Shown here in pieces: positions 26,233 through 35,562 of a stretch of 64,000 nt of DNA; the first letter of the stretch is position 1; each line of letters opens with the position of its first letter. Under the pieces are notes generated by a model, which had not been told where the DNA came from, did no database searches, and worked only from the letters and a program-made list of their open reading frames with translations. Source of the stretch: Alcanivorax sp. (GTDB taxonomy: Bacteria; Pseudomonadota; Gammaproteobacteria; Pseudomonadales; Alcanivoracaceae). Position numbers and translations under genes: made by a program. The DNA is taken from positions 1 through 64,000 of the forward strand of contig NZ_CP080267.1 in assembly GCF_019431375.1 (NCBI RefSeq), given 5' to 3'.

Positions 26233-27070
26233 GCGATTACGGGTTCTCGGCCCCACAGAGTTGTTCGCTTGTCTGTTGCTGATCCTGGTGGTCTGTTGGC
26301 TGGCATTTCCGCGGGATCTGGCCGTCACGTTGCGCAATGCACGCTTGGATGCGGTGACCTTGAGTTATATGCAGGCCTGGCTGAAAGCCAAGCCGGATGA
26401 CCATGACCTGCGTTTGTTGATGGCCCGGGAACTGATTGTTCTGGGGCGATTTGACGAAGCTGATGTGCAACTGGACCGGGTAGAAGCCGCAGATGCGGGT
26501 TACCAGTCGCAGGTTCGCTGGCTCAGATTGCAGTGGGATTTCAAGCGGCTGATGGCCATGGAGCCGGAGCTGCGGGGAGCCTCCCGATTGCAGGCCGAGA
26601 CCCTGGCAAGTGTGCGCAGCCAGGACTGGTCGACGTTGACCGCTGACCAGCGCCGGGAACTGGCGGAAATGGCGCTGGTGCTGGGTGAGGTGCAACAAAC
26701 CGTGCGCTATTACCGGCTGCTTGCCACTGAGGCCGAGCGGCCCAGCGATTGGTATGAAAAAGCCGGACGGGTTCTGTTAGGGCAGGGTAACTACCTGTCG
26801 TCGGGGCTTGCTTATGGGGAAGCCATGGAGGCGTCTGCTGACGCTACCGTTCGCAAACAGTATTTCCTTGAGGCGCTGGCGGCCCTGGAAGCCGGTAGTC
26901 TGCATGACGTGGCCTTGCGCTTTGCGTCCCGCTACGAACACCTTTATTACCAGGACAAGGCTGTGTTGTACCGCCTTATGCGCCTGGCCCAGGCCGGCGG
27001 CAACCTGGCTCAGGCCCAGCGCTATGCAGTGCGGTTGTTGCGTCTCAATGGCCGTGGGGAGCAGCGATGA
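26195..27070 (+). CDS. pelB: PelB N-terminal part as a separate inner-membrane protein (PelB1)
   Basis: A 291-residue protein with one transmembrane helix at about residues 20-38 (LFACLLLILVVCWLAF) followed by helical TPR-like repeats (YMQAWLKAKPDDHDLRLLMARELIVLGRFDEA begins the first). It matches the N-terminal part of Pseudomonas PelB, a 1,193-residue protein with one helix, TPRs and an outer-membrane barrel. Here PelB1 (291) and PelB2 (922) add up to 1,213, so the gene is split. Start ATG 26195 has AGGAG eight bases upstream; the GTG at 26186 is less likely. The TGA overlaps the next ATG (ATGA at 27067). Confidence 0.85.
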   Translation: MSSKSYGYTVRTERLRVLGPTELFACLLLILVVCWLAFPRDLAVTLRNARLDAVTLSYMQAWLKAKPDDHDLRLLMARELIVLGRFDEADVQLDRVEAADAGYQSQVRWLRLQWDFKRLMAMEPELRGASRLQAETLASVRSQDWSTLTADQRRELAEMALVLGEVQQTVRYYRLLATEAERPSDWYEKAGRVLLGQGNYLSSGLAYGEAMEASADATVRKQYFLEALAALEAGSLHDVALRFASRYEHLYYQDKAVLYRLMRLAQAGGNLAQAQRYAVRLLRLNGRGEQR

Positions 27071-29835
27071 AGCGGCTGCTGCTGACTCTGGTATTGCCCT
27101 TGCCGTTCCTGTCTGGCGTTGTTCTGGCCCAGGCGCCGGAGCCCTATGTGGAGAGCTACTACGACCATAGCTATGAGGTTTTTGTGGCGGCGGGTAATCT
27201 GGGACGGGCTCGTCAAGTGGTGGACAATGCTCTCTACTGGCGCCCCGAAGATATTCGCTGGTTGCTGAGGCTGGCGCAGATCGCCGACTGGCAGGGGGAT
27301 AGCAGTACTGCCCTGAAAGCCTGGTGGAAAGTAGCGGAAAACACTGACGATCCGCAGGCCTGGCAGCAGGTTCGGCAGCGGGCGCCGCTGGCCTACGATC
27401 ACCAACTGACGTTGCGGGTTTACAAGGAATTGCTGGAAGTGTCTCCCCGTGACCGTGATTTGCTGGCTACCATCGCCAGGCAATATGAGTTGCTCGGCAC
27501 ACCGGATGAAGGCCTGGTGTTCCTGGCTGACTGGCATCGGCGCTATCCGGGTCAGGCTGTGCTGTGGGAAATGCAGCGTCTGGCCTGGAATCAAAGCGAT
27601 AGAAAGCAAGCCGCTCGCTATTCACGGCAGTACATGAATCGCTATGGCCCCGAGCGGGATATGGCACTGCAAGTCTCCCGCTACCATTGGCTTGAGGGGC
27701 AGCGTGAGACGGCTTATGCCGATTTGCGCAGTGATGCCGAAAGCCTCCCCTATGATCCTGACCTGACACGCCGTTTGGCGATTATGGCCACTGAGCTGGG
27801 ACAGTGGCAGCCGGCCATGAGTCATTACCAGACATTGCTGGAGCAGGGTGACGAGACCCTGCCGGATCTGTATCAGTACATTACCCTGGCCCGTTATTAC
27901 GATCGCGACAGAGTCGTGGCGCTGATGGAGCGGGCCTGGCAGCGCAATGGGGATCAGGCTTTTGCCATGGGTGCCCTCTATCAGATGCAGGATGCCGGTC
28001 GCTGGCAGGCCATCGATGATTTTCTGCACCAGCTTAGTGACGCCCAGCGCCAGCAACTACAGCAGGACCCGGGTTTTCTGCGTTTTTACGCCAATCTGCT
28101 GTTACGCAAGGGCGAGATGGAAAGTGCCGCGCAATGGTTGCAGCGGGCGCTGGAACTGGCTCCCGGGGATCGGGAAACCCGCATCGCCTGGTTATGGCTG
28201 CAGGTCGCCAGTGGTGATGATACTCAGCTGGCACAGACCCTTGCCGCCTGGGAGGCCGATACCCGCCTGGACCGGCGCTACTGGGAAGTGCTGGCCGCCG
28301 CCCATATGGCGCTGGGTCATGCCGAGCAGGCGGTCCGTTACGAGAGCCGTCTGCTGCAAACCGCCCCCGACGACTGGGAGCGTCAATGGCAGTATGCCCA
28401 GGCATTGATTGCCGCAGGCCGTGATGGCCAGGCCTGGCCAGTGCTGCGTCATCTGTACCAGCGCTTGCCGTTTTCGGTCAGTGACGACAAGCAGAACCTG
28501 TATCGCGATATGCGCCTGGCGCTCAGCCAGCGCTTTGACGGCGGCGATAGTTCCCTGCAACTGGCGCAACAGATTCGCCAGCAGCAGGGTGGCGACGAAG
28601 CCCGCGCGGAATGGCTGGCCCAGTGGGCGCTGGGACACAGCGAGCCGGAACTGGCCCGGGCCTGGTACCTGCGCAAGCAGCAGGCTGCCGGTGCCCTGCA
28701 TGCCGGGTCGGCGCTGGCCTATGCCATGCTCAATAACGACCGTGATGCCGTGGCGCAGATTCGTGAGCGTTATGCCGGCCAATTGACGTTGTCCGAGCAA
28801 CTGGGGAGCCAGGTGGAACTGGGTGAGGAACGGCGCGCCACCGCGACGCTAATGGCCATGCAGGCCGGCTCCCCGGAACTGGCCGGCGCCAACAATCAGC
28901 AGGAATCGTTGCTGTTACCCAGCGCCCGCTCCAGTGCGATGGCGGTGGGGCAACGTCGCCTGGGTGCCCTGCAGATGACCGACTGGGCTTTCACCCAGAC
29001 CCAACCATTCAGTGACTACAGCACCTTGTCTGCGCGCTACCGGCAACGGCAATTCGGCAGTAACGATCGCGCCCAGCTTGATGTGGATGAAGCGGAACAG
29101 TGGCTGACCCTGGAGTGGCAATATCAGCGTGAACGCTATCGTCACCGTTTTTCACTGGGCCAGCGCCAATTGTTGGATAACAGCGAAACCACCGCGGATT
29201 TGGAAGTGGCGGGCAACTGGCACTCTGACTGGTCTGCCAGCTGGCGTTACCAGTGGCGGATGCCGGCGGATGAGACCTCCCTGTTATTGTTGGGTGGCTC
29301 GCGGACCGGTAGCCAGTTTCAGCTCAACTGGTCGCCCCAGTCCACCTGGCAGAGCAGTGTGGACTGGGCGAATTATCAGTACCGGGATCTTAACGACCAG
29401 ACCCTGGGAGATGGCAGTATCATCAATCTGCAAACCACCTGGCGTCCCTGGTTGTCCCGTTTTTCGCCCGGCCTGCACCTGCGCCATACCCGCGCCGATT
29501 TTGCCGAAGCCGGGGACAGCATGGCTGAGGTTCGCGCCTTGCTGCCAGTGGGCGCGGACACGGCGCCCTTGCCCGAGGATTACAGTGAATCCGGGGCGTC
29601 CCTGCTGCTGGGTATGCCGGACGTGCATATCCGCCCGCATCGCCTGCAGGGCTGGGGAGAAGTGGGTTACGTGAATAACAGCCTGTCCGGTGACGGTTTC
29701 GTCGGCCGGTTGGGGCTGGCCGGGCCGCTGATCGGTCGGGATGCCTGGCAGCTGTCACTGGAGCGGCAACTGAATACCGGGGGTAACGATGAAGATAGCT
29801 ACCGGGCCGAACTGCAATACAGGATTTACTATTAG
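27067..29835 (+). CDS. pelB: PelB C-terminal part: TPR scaffold and outer-membrane barrel (PelB2)
   Basis: A 922-residue protein with its own signal peptide (MKRLLLTLVLPLPFLSG, cut after VLAQA). Residues 35-600 are TPR repeats (YEVFVAAGNLGRARQVVDNAL, MQDAGRWQAIDDFL); in the family they bind PelA and guide the polymer. From about residue 630 the sequence turns to alternating amphipathic strands (FSDYSTLSARYRQRQFG, SASWRYQWRMPA, AELQYRIYY at the end with a terminal aromatic), an outer-membrane beta-barrel for export. It begins in the ATGA overlap with PelB1. Bases 27167-28058 appear identical to 54343-55234 while the rest differs by several percent. Confidence 0.9.
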   Translation: MKRLLLTLVLPLPFLSGVVLAQAPEPYVESYYDHSYEVFVAAGNLGRARQVVDNALYWRPEDIRWLLRLAQIADWQGDSSTALKAWWKVAENTDDPQAWQQVRQRAPLAYDHQLTLRVYKELLEVSPRDRDLLATIARQYELLGTPDEGLVFLADWHRRYPGQAVLWEMQRLAWNQSDRKQAARYSRQYMNRYGPERDMALQVSRYHWLEGQRETAYADLRSDAESLPYDPDLTRRLAIMATELGQWQPAMSHYQTLLEQGDETLPDLYQYITLARYYDRDRVVALMERAWQRNGDQAFAMGALYQMQDAGRWQAIDDFLHQLSDAQRQQLQQDPGFLRFYANLLLRKGEMESAAQWLQRALELAPGDRETRIAWLWLQVASGDDTQLAQTLAAWEADTRLDRRYWEVLAAAHMALGHAEQAVRYESRLLQTAPDDWERQWQYAQALIAAGRDGQAWPVLRHLYQRLPFSVSDDKQNLYRDMRLALSQRFDGGDSSLQLAQQIRQQQGGDEARAEWLAQWALGHSEPELARAWYLRKQQAAGALHAGSALAYAMLNNDRDAVAQIRERYAGQLTLSEQLGSQVELGEERRATATLMAMQAGSPELAGANNQQESLLLPSARSSAMAVGQRRLGALQMTDWAFTQTQPFSDYSTLSARYRQRQFGSNDRAQLDVDEAEQWLTLEWQYQRERYRHRFSLGQRQLLDNSETTADLEVAGNWHSDWSASWRYQWRMPADETSLLLLGGSRTGSQFQLNWSPQSTWQSSVDWANYQYRDLNDQTLGDGSIINLQTTWRPWLSRFSPGLHLRHTRADFAEAGDSMAEVRALLPVGADTAPLPEDYSESGASLLLGMPDVHIRPHRLQGWGEVGYVNNSLSGDGFVGRLGLAGPLIGRDAWQLSLERQLNTGGNDEDSYRAELQYRIYY

Positions 29836-29844
29836 GAGCATGAG

Positions 29845-30357
29845 ATGAGACAGGTTGTTGCTTTGTTGCTGGCCCTGATGCTGGCCAGTTGCACCCATGT
29901 ACGCAGTAGCCAGGGAGTGTCCCTGGACGCGGAAGGTACCTGGCTGGTGTTACCGCTGGTAAATCGTACCGCCACTCCCCAGGCCGGGCTGCGGGCAGCG
30001 GCCATCGTGGAATCCGTGCTTTACCGACAAGGTGTTACCGCGGTGGAAAGTTATCCGGAAACCGGTAATGACGGCTTGTTGTTCGAGGCATCCTCCTCCG
30101 CTAACCGGGAAAAAATGGATCGCTGGGTGCAGTCCCAATCGGCGCAATATGTGGTCAGTGGTGTGGTGCATGAGTGGCGCTACAAGACCGGTGTGGACGG
30201 TGAGCCGGCAGTAGGTGTGATGCTGGAAATCCGTGAACTTCCCTCCGGTAATATCGTTTACAGCGGGACAGGAGCCCGTGCTGGCTGGGCAAGATCGTCG
30301 CTCAGCCAGACCGGGCAGAAAGTCATCGACAAGCTGCTGGCTCCGGTCATTCGCTGA
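29845..30357 (+). CDS. pelC: PelC, outer-membrane lipoprotein
   Basis: A 170-residue lipoprotein with lipobox LASC (Cys16). Pseudomonas PelC (172 residues) forms a dodecameric ring at the periplasmic face of the outer membrane that steers Pel polymer to PelB. Conserved segments are WLVLPLVNRT, AAIVESVLYRQGV and GVVHEWRYKTGVDGEP. AGGAG lies six bases upstream of the ATG, overlapping the pelB2 stop. Its TGA overlaps the pelD ATG by one base. Confidence 0.93.
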   Translation: MRQVVALLLALMLASCTHVRSSQGVSLDAEGTWLVLPLVNRTATPQAGLRAAAIVESVLYRQGVTAVESYPETGNDGLLFEASSSANREKMDRWVQSQSAQYVVSGVVHEWRYKTGVDGEPAVGVMLEIRELPSGNIVYSGTGARAGWARSSLSQTGQKVIDKLLAPVIR

Positions 30358-31691
30358 TGCGAAAGTGGCTGGCTAACACCGTCATCCCCGCCCTGGTGGC
30401 ACCGCCGGCAAGACCCTTTTGGGTGGTGTTTGAGGCGGTGCTGTTGACCCTGGTGGCTGTGGCCATGGGGCTGTGGTTGCGTTCCGAGGATCCCCTGGCG
30501 CTGGATGCCAACTTCCGTTGGGGCCTGTTCGTCCCCATTCTGGTGTCGCTGCGTTACGGTAGCCTTGCCGGTGTGTTTGGCATGCTGTGTCTGCTGGCCA
30601 GCTGGCTTGTGCTCCGCAATATGGACTTTTATGCGGACTGGGATTTCCCTGAAGGCACCATGCTGGGCGGATTTATTCTTAGCCTGGTCTGCGGTGAATT
30701 CGCTGACCTGTGGCGGGTGCGCCTGCAGCGGGCGGAAAGCGCCGCCAGTTATGCTCTGGAACGTCTGCAAAACCTGACCCAGCGCCATGTGCTGTTACGC
30801 CTTTCCCATGATCGCCTGGAAGAAAATTTGCTAGTCAGGCCCTACACCGTGCGCGATGCCCTGTTCCGTCTGCGCGATCTGACTCTGGATGAAAGCGACA
30901 GCAAAATCCTGCCGGCGGCGGATGATCTGATCAATTTGCTGGCTGAGTACTGTCAATTACAGCGCGCCGCCCTGTACCCGGTATTGGACGGCAAGGTCAG
31001 CGACCAGGCAGCCGCCCAGCTGGGGGAGAACAAACCACTGGATCAGCACGATGCACTGCTTGGCCATGCTCTGGACATCGGCATGCTCGCCCACGTGCAG
31101 CAGAATACCCAGGATGATGCCTATGTGGGCCGCTATCTGGTGGCCGCACCGGTGACCAACAGTGCCGGGGAAATGATCGGAGTGCTGGTGGTGGAGCGGT
31201 TGCCGTTCCTGTCCATGAATTACGAAAACCTGCAGTTGTTGTCCGTGCTGTTGAATTTCTATGCGGACGTGGCGCACTACGGGGAAGAGGTGGACAGCCT
31301 GCTGGATACCTGGCCTAACCTGCCCACCCGTTTTGCCAGTGAATTGACGGCGCTTTCCCGATTGCGTGGTGAAGCGCGGGTGGATACCGCCCTGACCCTG
31401 TTTGTTGCCGACGACAGCGAACAGGCTGCGCAGATTCTGGAAGCGCTGGCGCGGGGCCTGCGCAGTCTGGATCTGGCCTGGTGGGTTCATGATAACGTGC
31501 TGATGATCATGATGCCGATGACGGGTGAGTCCAGTCTGGAAGGTTTTGTACTGCGCACGGAGAAATGGCTGCAGGAGGATTATGCCTTCTTCAGCCTCCG
31601 CCAGGCCGGGGTGAAGTACTACCATCGGTTACTGGATGAGCGCGATCCTGGCGATCAGATTCACGAACTGCTGGGGGTGGCGGGTGTCTAG
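30357..31691 (+). CDS. pelD: PelD, c-di-GMP receptor of the Pel synthase
   Basis: A 444-residue inner-membrane protein. Four transmembrane helices occupy residues 20-120, a short coiled coil follows (RVRLQRAESAASYALERLQ), then a GAF domain (about 150-310) and a degenerate GGDEF domain without the active-site motif. The inhibitory-site motif RSLD is at residues 369-372, matching the RxxD of Pseudomonas PelD (Arg367, Asp370) that binds c-di-GMP. PelD activates polymerisation with PelE, PelF and PelG. So post-translational control by c-di-GMP is likely kept here. The stop overlaps the GTG start of pelE. Confidence 0.93.
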   Translation: MRKWLANTVIPALVAPPARPFWVVFEAVLLTLVAVAMGLWLRSEDPLALDANFRWGLFVPILVSLRYGSLAGVFGMLCLLASWLVLRNMDFYADWDFPEGTMLGGFILSLVCGEFADLWRVRLQRAESAASYALERLQNLTQRHVLLRLSHDRLEENLLVRPYTVRDALFRLRDLTLDESDSKILPAADDLINLLAEYCQLQRAALYPVLDGKVSDQAAAQLGENKPLDQHDALLGHALDIGMLAHVQQNTQDDAYVGRYLVAAPVTNSAGEMIGVLVVERLPFLSMNYENLQLLSVLLNFYADVAHYGEEVDSLLDTWPNLPTRFASELTALSRLRGEARVDTALTLFVADDSEQAAQILEALARGLRSLDLAWWVHDNVLMIMMPMTGESSLEGFVLRTEKWLQEDYAFFSLRQAGVKYYHRLLDERDPGDQIHELLGVAGV

Positions 31692-32694
31692 CTGGAAGCT
31701 ACTTATCTATGCCATCAGTGCCGAACTGGGCTCCTTGCTGCTGCTGCTCAGCCAGAACAGCTCGTTATCCTATTTTTTGCTTTATCTGGTTTCTCACGGC
31801 TTGGCGTCGGCCTTGTTATCCGCTGTGGCGTGGACCTTCCTTCCCGCCCGTTTCCGGGAACCTAAAGTGTTCTCGTTGGCGTTGATTTTTTCCTTTGCTT
31901 TTTTTATTCCGGCGATCGGTCTGCTGACCATCGTCGGAGGGATTGCCCTCGGGGTAATGCTGCCCGCGTTGTTCATGCCGCTGCCGTTTTCGCAGGTGGC
32001 CAAGCCCTATTTTACGCCGGTGAACAATCAGCAAAGCGCCGGTTTTCGGCAGATTGACCTGAAAACGCTGCTCACCAGTGAGACGGCGCCCAACGCGTTG
32101 CGGATTCAGGGGATGCTGGTACTCAAGGATATGCCCGGGCGCATTACCGGCCGACTGTTGCGCGATTCGCTGGGGGATTCCTATGAGGATTTACGACTGC
32201 TTGCCTACGGCATTCTCGATCAGAAGGAAAAAGAAATCACCCGCGATATTGACCGTGTCCTGCAGTTGCTGGAGCGGGCCAGGGAATCCCGTCGTTACCG
32301 GCTTGCCCGGCGTCTGGCGGAGCTGTATTGGGAGCTGAGTTATCAGGATCTGGTTCGCGGCGACATCATGACCCTGACCCTGGAACGGGCGAGCTTCTAT
32401 GCCGATATGGGGCTGATGGAATCCCCTGAAGATGCCGGGCTATGGTTGTTACGTGGGCGTATCAAGATGAGTCAGGGCAATCTGGGCGAGGCTCAGGAGT
32501 CCCTGGTATTTGCCCGTAGGCTAGGGTTATCGCCGGGCCAGGTGAATCCCTGGCTGGCAGAAATCGCTTTGCAACGTCGACAATTGCCCATGGTGCGTTT
32601 GCTGATGGAACAGATTCCGGAGGGCAATCAGTTTACGGCCCTGAATAAATCCGTGGAGTACTGGAGGGGCTATGGCGCTGCCCAGAGCGGATAA
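31684..32694 (+). CDS. pelE: PelE, inner-membrane TPR protein
   Basis: A 336-residue protein (Pseudomonas 329). Two or three hydrophobic helices lie in the first 110 residues (LIYAISAELGSLLLLL, VFSLALIFSFAFFIPAIGLL), then a cytosolic helical region with TPR-like repeats. In the family it docks PelF to PelD at the membrane. The start is the GTG at 31684, preceded by GGGGGTGG and overlapping the pelD stop by 8 bp; an ATG at 31636 would lie well inside pelD. Its end overlaps pelF by 23 bp. Confidence 0.9.
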   Translation: MSSWKLLIYAISAELGSLLLLLSQNSSLSYFLLYLVSHGLASALLSAVAWTFLPARFREPKVFSLALIFSFAFFIPAIGLLTIVGGIALGVMLPALFMPLPFSQVAKPYFTPVNNQQSAGFRQIDLKTLLTSETAPNALRIQGMLVLKDMPGRITGRLLRDSLGDSYEDLRLLAYGILDQKEKEITRDIDRVLQLLERARESRRYRLARRLAELYWELSYQDLVRGDIMTLTLERASFYADMGLMESPEDAGLWLLRGRIKMSQGNLGEAQESLVFARRLGLSPGQVNPWLAEIALQRRQLPMVRLLMEQIPEGNQFTALNKSVEYWRGYGAAQSG

Positions 32695-34192
32695 AGCGGA
32701 CATCTGTCTGCTGCTGGAGGGAACCTTCCCCTATGTCAGTGGTGGGGTGTCGAGCTGGGTAAACCAGATCATTCGCGGTTTTCCTGAATACACCTTTGCC
32801 TGTTGTTTCATTGGCAGTCGGCCGGAAGACTATGGCGAGATGAAGTACACCCTGCCGGACAATGTGGTGCATCTGGAAGTGCATTATTTGCATGATTTCC
32901 AGCGCGGTGCGCAGAAAAAGCCGAAAAAAGGAGACCGCGAGGCTTACCACAAGCTGCGCCGTTTCCACGAGCTGATGCGCTCCGGGCAGCATTCCCGGGA
33001 GAGACAGGAACTGCTTGGCGAGACCCTTGATGGCTTGGGGGATGGCTGCTGTTATTCCGAGGACTCCTTCCTGCACAGCCGCGCGAGCTGGGATTTCATC
33101 TCCGATGCCTACCGGCAGTACAGCCGGGATCCGTCCTTTGTGGATTATTTCTGGACCGTTCGTATCATGCATGCGCCGTTATGGGTGCTCAATGATATTG
33201 CCTCGAATCTCATTCCGGCGCGCATGTATCACACCATCTCCACCGGTTATGCCGGTTTTCTGGGGTCCATGCTGAAACGGCGCACTGGCAAGCCATTGCT
33301 GCTTTCCGAGCACGGCATCTACACCAAGGAGCGCAAGATCGATCTGTTCCAGAGCGAATGGATCAGCGATAACCGCGGGCTGGTGGAAAAGAACAATGCA
33401 GAAATGGCCTACTTTCGCGAAAAGTGGGTGAACTTTTTTACCGAGCTGGGTCGCGAGTGTTACCAGTCATCGAACCGCATAGTGGCCCTGTATGAACGCA
33501 ACCGGCAAAGGCAGGTGGAAGATGGTGCTCCCGCTGAGCGTACCCTCAATATTCCCAATGGTATCGACTTGCCACGCATGGAGAAGGTCCGCGCCGCCCG
33601 GGGTGCCGAGATCCCACAGACCGCCTGCCTGATCGGCCGCGTAGTGCCTATCAAGGACGTGAAAACCTTCCTGCGCGCCATGCGTACTCTGGTCAACGAG
33701 ATTCCGGACGCGAAAGGCTGGATTGCCGGCCCCGAAGATGAAGACAAGGAATATGCGGCGGAGTGTCGCTCGTTGGTGGCCAGCCTGGGCCTGGAAAAAA
33801 ATGTGGAGTTTCTCGGTTTTCAGAAGATCGATGAGCTGCTGCCAAAAGTGGGCGTGATCGTGCTCAGCTCCATCAGTGAAGCCCTGCCGCTGGTGTTGCT
33901 GGAAGGCTTCGCCGCTGGCGTGCCGGCGGTATCCACGGATGTGGGTTCCTGTCGGCAGTTGATCGAAGGACTGGATGAAGAGGACCGGGCGTTTGGCAAG
34001 GCTGGTTCCGTGGTAGGTATTGCTGACCCGGAAGCGTTAGGCAAGGCGGTGGCGCATCTGCTCAGTGACACGCAGGCCTGGCACGAGGCCCAGCAGGCTG
34101 GCATTCGCCGGGTGGAAACCCTGTACACCCAGCAGCAAATGTTCGGCTCTTACCGTGAGCTTTATCAGGGCCTGCTGGAAGGGGACAGCTGA
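32672..34192 (+). CDS. pelF: PelF, cytosolic Pel glycosyltransferase (GT4)
   Basis: A 506-residue GT-B glycosyltransferase (Pseudomonas 507) that polymerises UDP-linked amino sugars into Pel. Near the N-terminus LLEGTFPYVSGGVSSWV is the acceptor-side glycine-rich loop, GIDLPRMEKVRAARG and LIGRVVPIKDVKTFLRAM start the donor domain, and SEALPLVLLEGFAAGVP carries the EX7E motif of retaining GT4 enzymes. The start lies in the end of pelE and the TGA overlaps the pelG ATG. Confidence 0.95.
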   Translation: MALPRADKADICLLLEGTFPYVSGGVSSWVNQIIRGFPEYTFACCFIGSRPEDYGEMKYTLPDNVVHLEVHYLHDFQRGAQKKPKKGDREAYHKLRRFHELMRSGQHSRERQELLGETLDGLGDGCCYSEDSFLHSRASWDFISDAYRQYSRDPSFVDYFWTVRIMHAPLWVLNDIASNLIPARMYHTISTGYAGFLGSMLKRRTGKPLLLSEHGIYTKERKIDLFQSEWISDNRGLVEKNNAEMAYFREKWVNFFTELGRECYQSSNRIVALYERNRQRQVEDGAPAERTLNIPNGIDLPRMEKVRAARGAEIPQTACLIGRVVPIKDVKTFLRAMRTLVNEIPDAKGWIAGPEDEDKEYAAECRSLVASLGLEKNVEFLGFQKIDELLPKVGVIVLSSISEALPLVLLEGFAAGVPAVSTDVGSCRQLIEGLDEEDRAFGKAGSVVGIADPEALGKAVAHLLSDTQAWHEAQQAGIRRVETLYTQQQMFGSYRELYQGLLEGDS

Positions 34193-35562
34193 TGGCGGGT
34201 ATCGGGTTCGAACTGCGAAAACTGCTGCGCAAGGATACCCTGCTGGGCCTGATCCGCGCCTATGCCTATGCCGGTGTGATCAGCTCCGGGCCCTGGGTGC
34301 TGTCGATTATCGGCATTCTGATCATCGGTATTTTCAGCCTGGGGGCGGTGGTGCCGGATATTGCCGTGTCCCAGTTCCAGGTCACGGTGACTTACCTGAT
34401 CGCCATCAGTCTGGTGCTCACCGGCACCGTGCAACTGGCGTTCACCCGCTTCTGTGCAGACCGTGCCTTCGAGCAGCGCGAGGATCTGATCCTGCCCAAC
34501 TATGGTGGTGTCACTCTGTTGGTCACGGTGATTTCCGGCGTGCTGTCGTTGTTGGTGGCTCTGTTCTTGTTCCCGGAACAGAGCATTCTGTTCCGGGTGC
34601 TGATGGCGGCCAGCTTTGTGGTGCTGTGCAATATCTGGATCGCTACCGTTTTCCTGTCCGGCATGAAACAGTACAAGGCGATACTGGTGCTGTATGCCCT
34701 GGGTTACGGGATAACCGTGGTGGGGGCCTTGCTGCTGCGTTTTCTCGATCTGGAAGGGCTGTTACTCGGCTTTCTTCTGGGGCAGGTGACTTTGCTGGCG
34801 GGCATGCTGGTATTGATCGTGCGCGGTTATCCGGCGCGCAGTATGGTGTCCTTCGAGATGTTCGGTCCTCGCTATCTGTACCCCAGCCTGATGCTGGTGG
34901 GGCTGTTCTATAACGCCGGGGTGTGGGCGGACAAGGCCATGTTCTGGTTTTACAGCGGCACCGGCAGCGATGTGATCGGCCCGCTGCGCGCCTCGCTGAT
35001 CTATGACATCCCGGTGTTCCTGTCCTATCTGTCACTGATTCCCGGTATGGCGGTGTTTCTGGTGCGCATGGAAACCGACTTCGTGGAGTACTACAGCAAT
35101 TTCTATGATGCGGTGCGTGAAGGGGGCTCGCTGTCCTATATTGAGGACATGCGCAACCAGATGGTGTTCGTGATCCGCCAGGGGATTTTCCAGATCCTCA
35201 AGATCCAGGCCATCTCGGCCCTGGTGATCATGGTGCTCGGTGCCAAGATCTTCGCGGCCCTGGGCATCACCGACCTCTACCTGCCACTGCTCAAGGTGCA
35301 ACTGGTGGCCACCGCCCTGCAGGTGGTGTTTCTGGCCATCATCAACGTATTCTGCTATCTGGACCAACGGCGCATGCTGGTGTTGCTCACTGGTTTGTTT
35401 TTCGTGCTCAACGTGATCTTTACCGGCATCAGCCTGTACCTGGGCCCGCAGTTCTTCGGCTTCGGTTTTCTGCTGTCGCTGGCGGTGTGTGCGATGCTGG
35501 GGTTGTGGCTGGTGAACCGGAAGATGGGCGAGTTGGAGTACAGCACATTTATGCTGCATTGA
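34192..35562 (+). CDS. pelG: PelG, MATE-like inner-membrane polysaccharide transporter
   Basis: A 456-residue polytopic membrane protein, same length as Pseudomonas PelG, with about 12 transmembrane helices. It starts with the family motif MAGIGFELRKLLRKDTLLGL. With PelD, PelE and PelF it forms the synthase complex that polymerises and moves Pel across the inner membrane. The last bases of its TGA stop are the first bases of the GAGCTAC array, so the array touches the gene directly. No + strand terminator with a T-run follows. Confidence 0.95.
   Translation: MAGIGFELRKLLRKDTLLGLIRAYAYAGVISSGPWVLSIIGILIIGIFSLGAVVPDIAVSQFQVTVTYLIAISLVLTGTVQLAFTRFCADRAFEQREDLILPNYGGVTLLVTVISGVLSLLVALFLFPEQSILFRVLMAASFVVLCNIWIATVFLSGMKQYKAILVLYALGYGITVVGALLLRFLDLEGLLLGFLLGQVTLLAGMLVLIVRGYPARSMVSFEMFGPRYLYPSLMLVGLFYNAGVWADKAMFWFYSGTGSDVIGPLRASLIYDIPVFLSYLSLIPGMAVFLVRMETDFVEYYSNFYDAVREGGSLSYIEDMRNQMVFVIRQGIFQILKIQAISALVIMVLGAKIFAALGITDLYLPLLKVQLVATALQVVFLAIINVFCYLDQRRMLVLLTGLFFVLNVIFTGISLYLGPQFFGFGFLLSLAVCAMLGLWLVNRKMGELEYSTFMLH

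Larger units (their letters stand above)
22521..26340 (+). repeat. 3,820-bp direct repeat, copy B
   Basis: Same sequence as 16928-20747. Here the sequence continues without a break into an intact pelB1, so copy B is the one joined to the rest of the operon. Confidence 0.9.
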
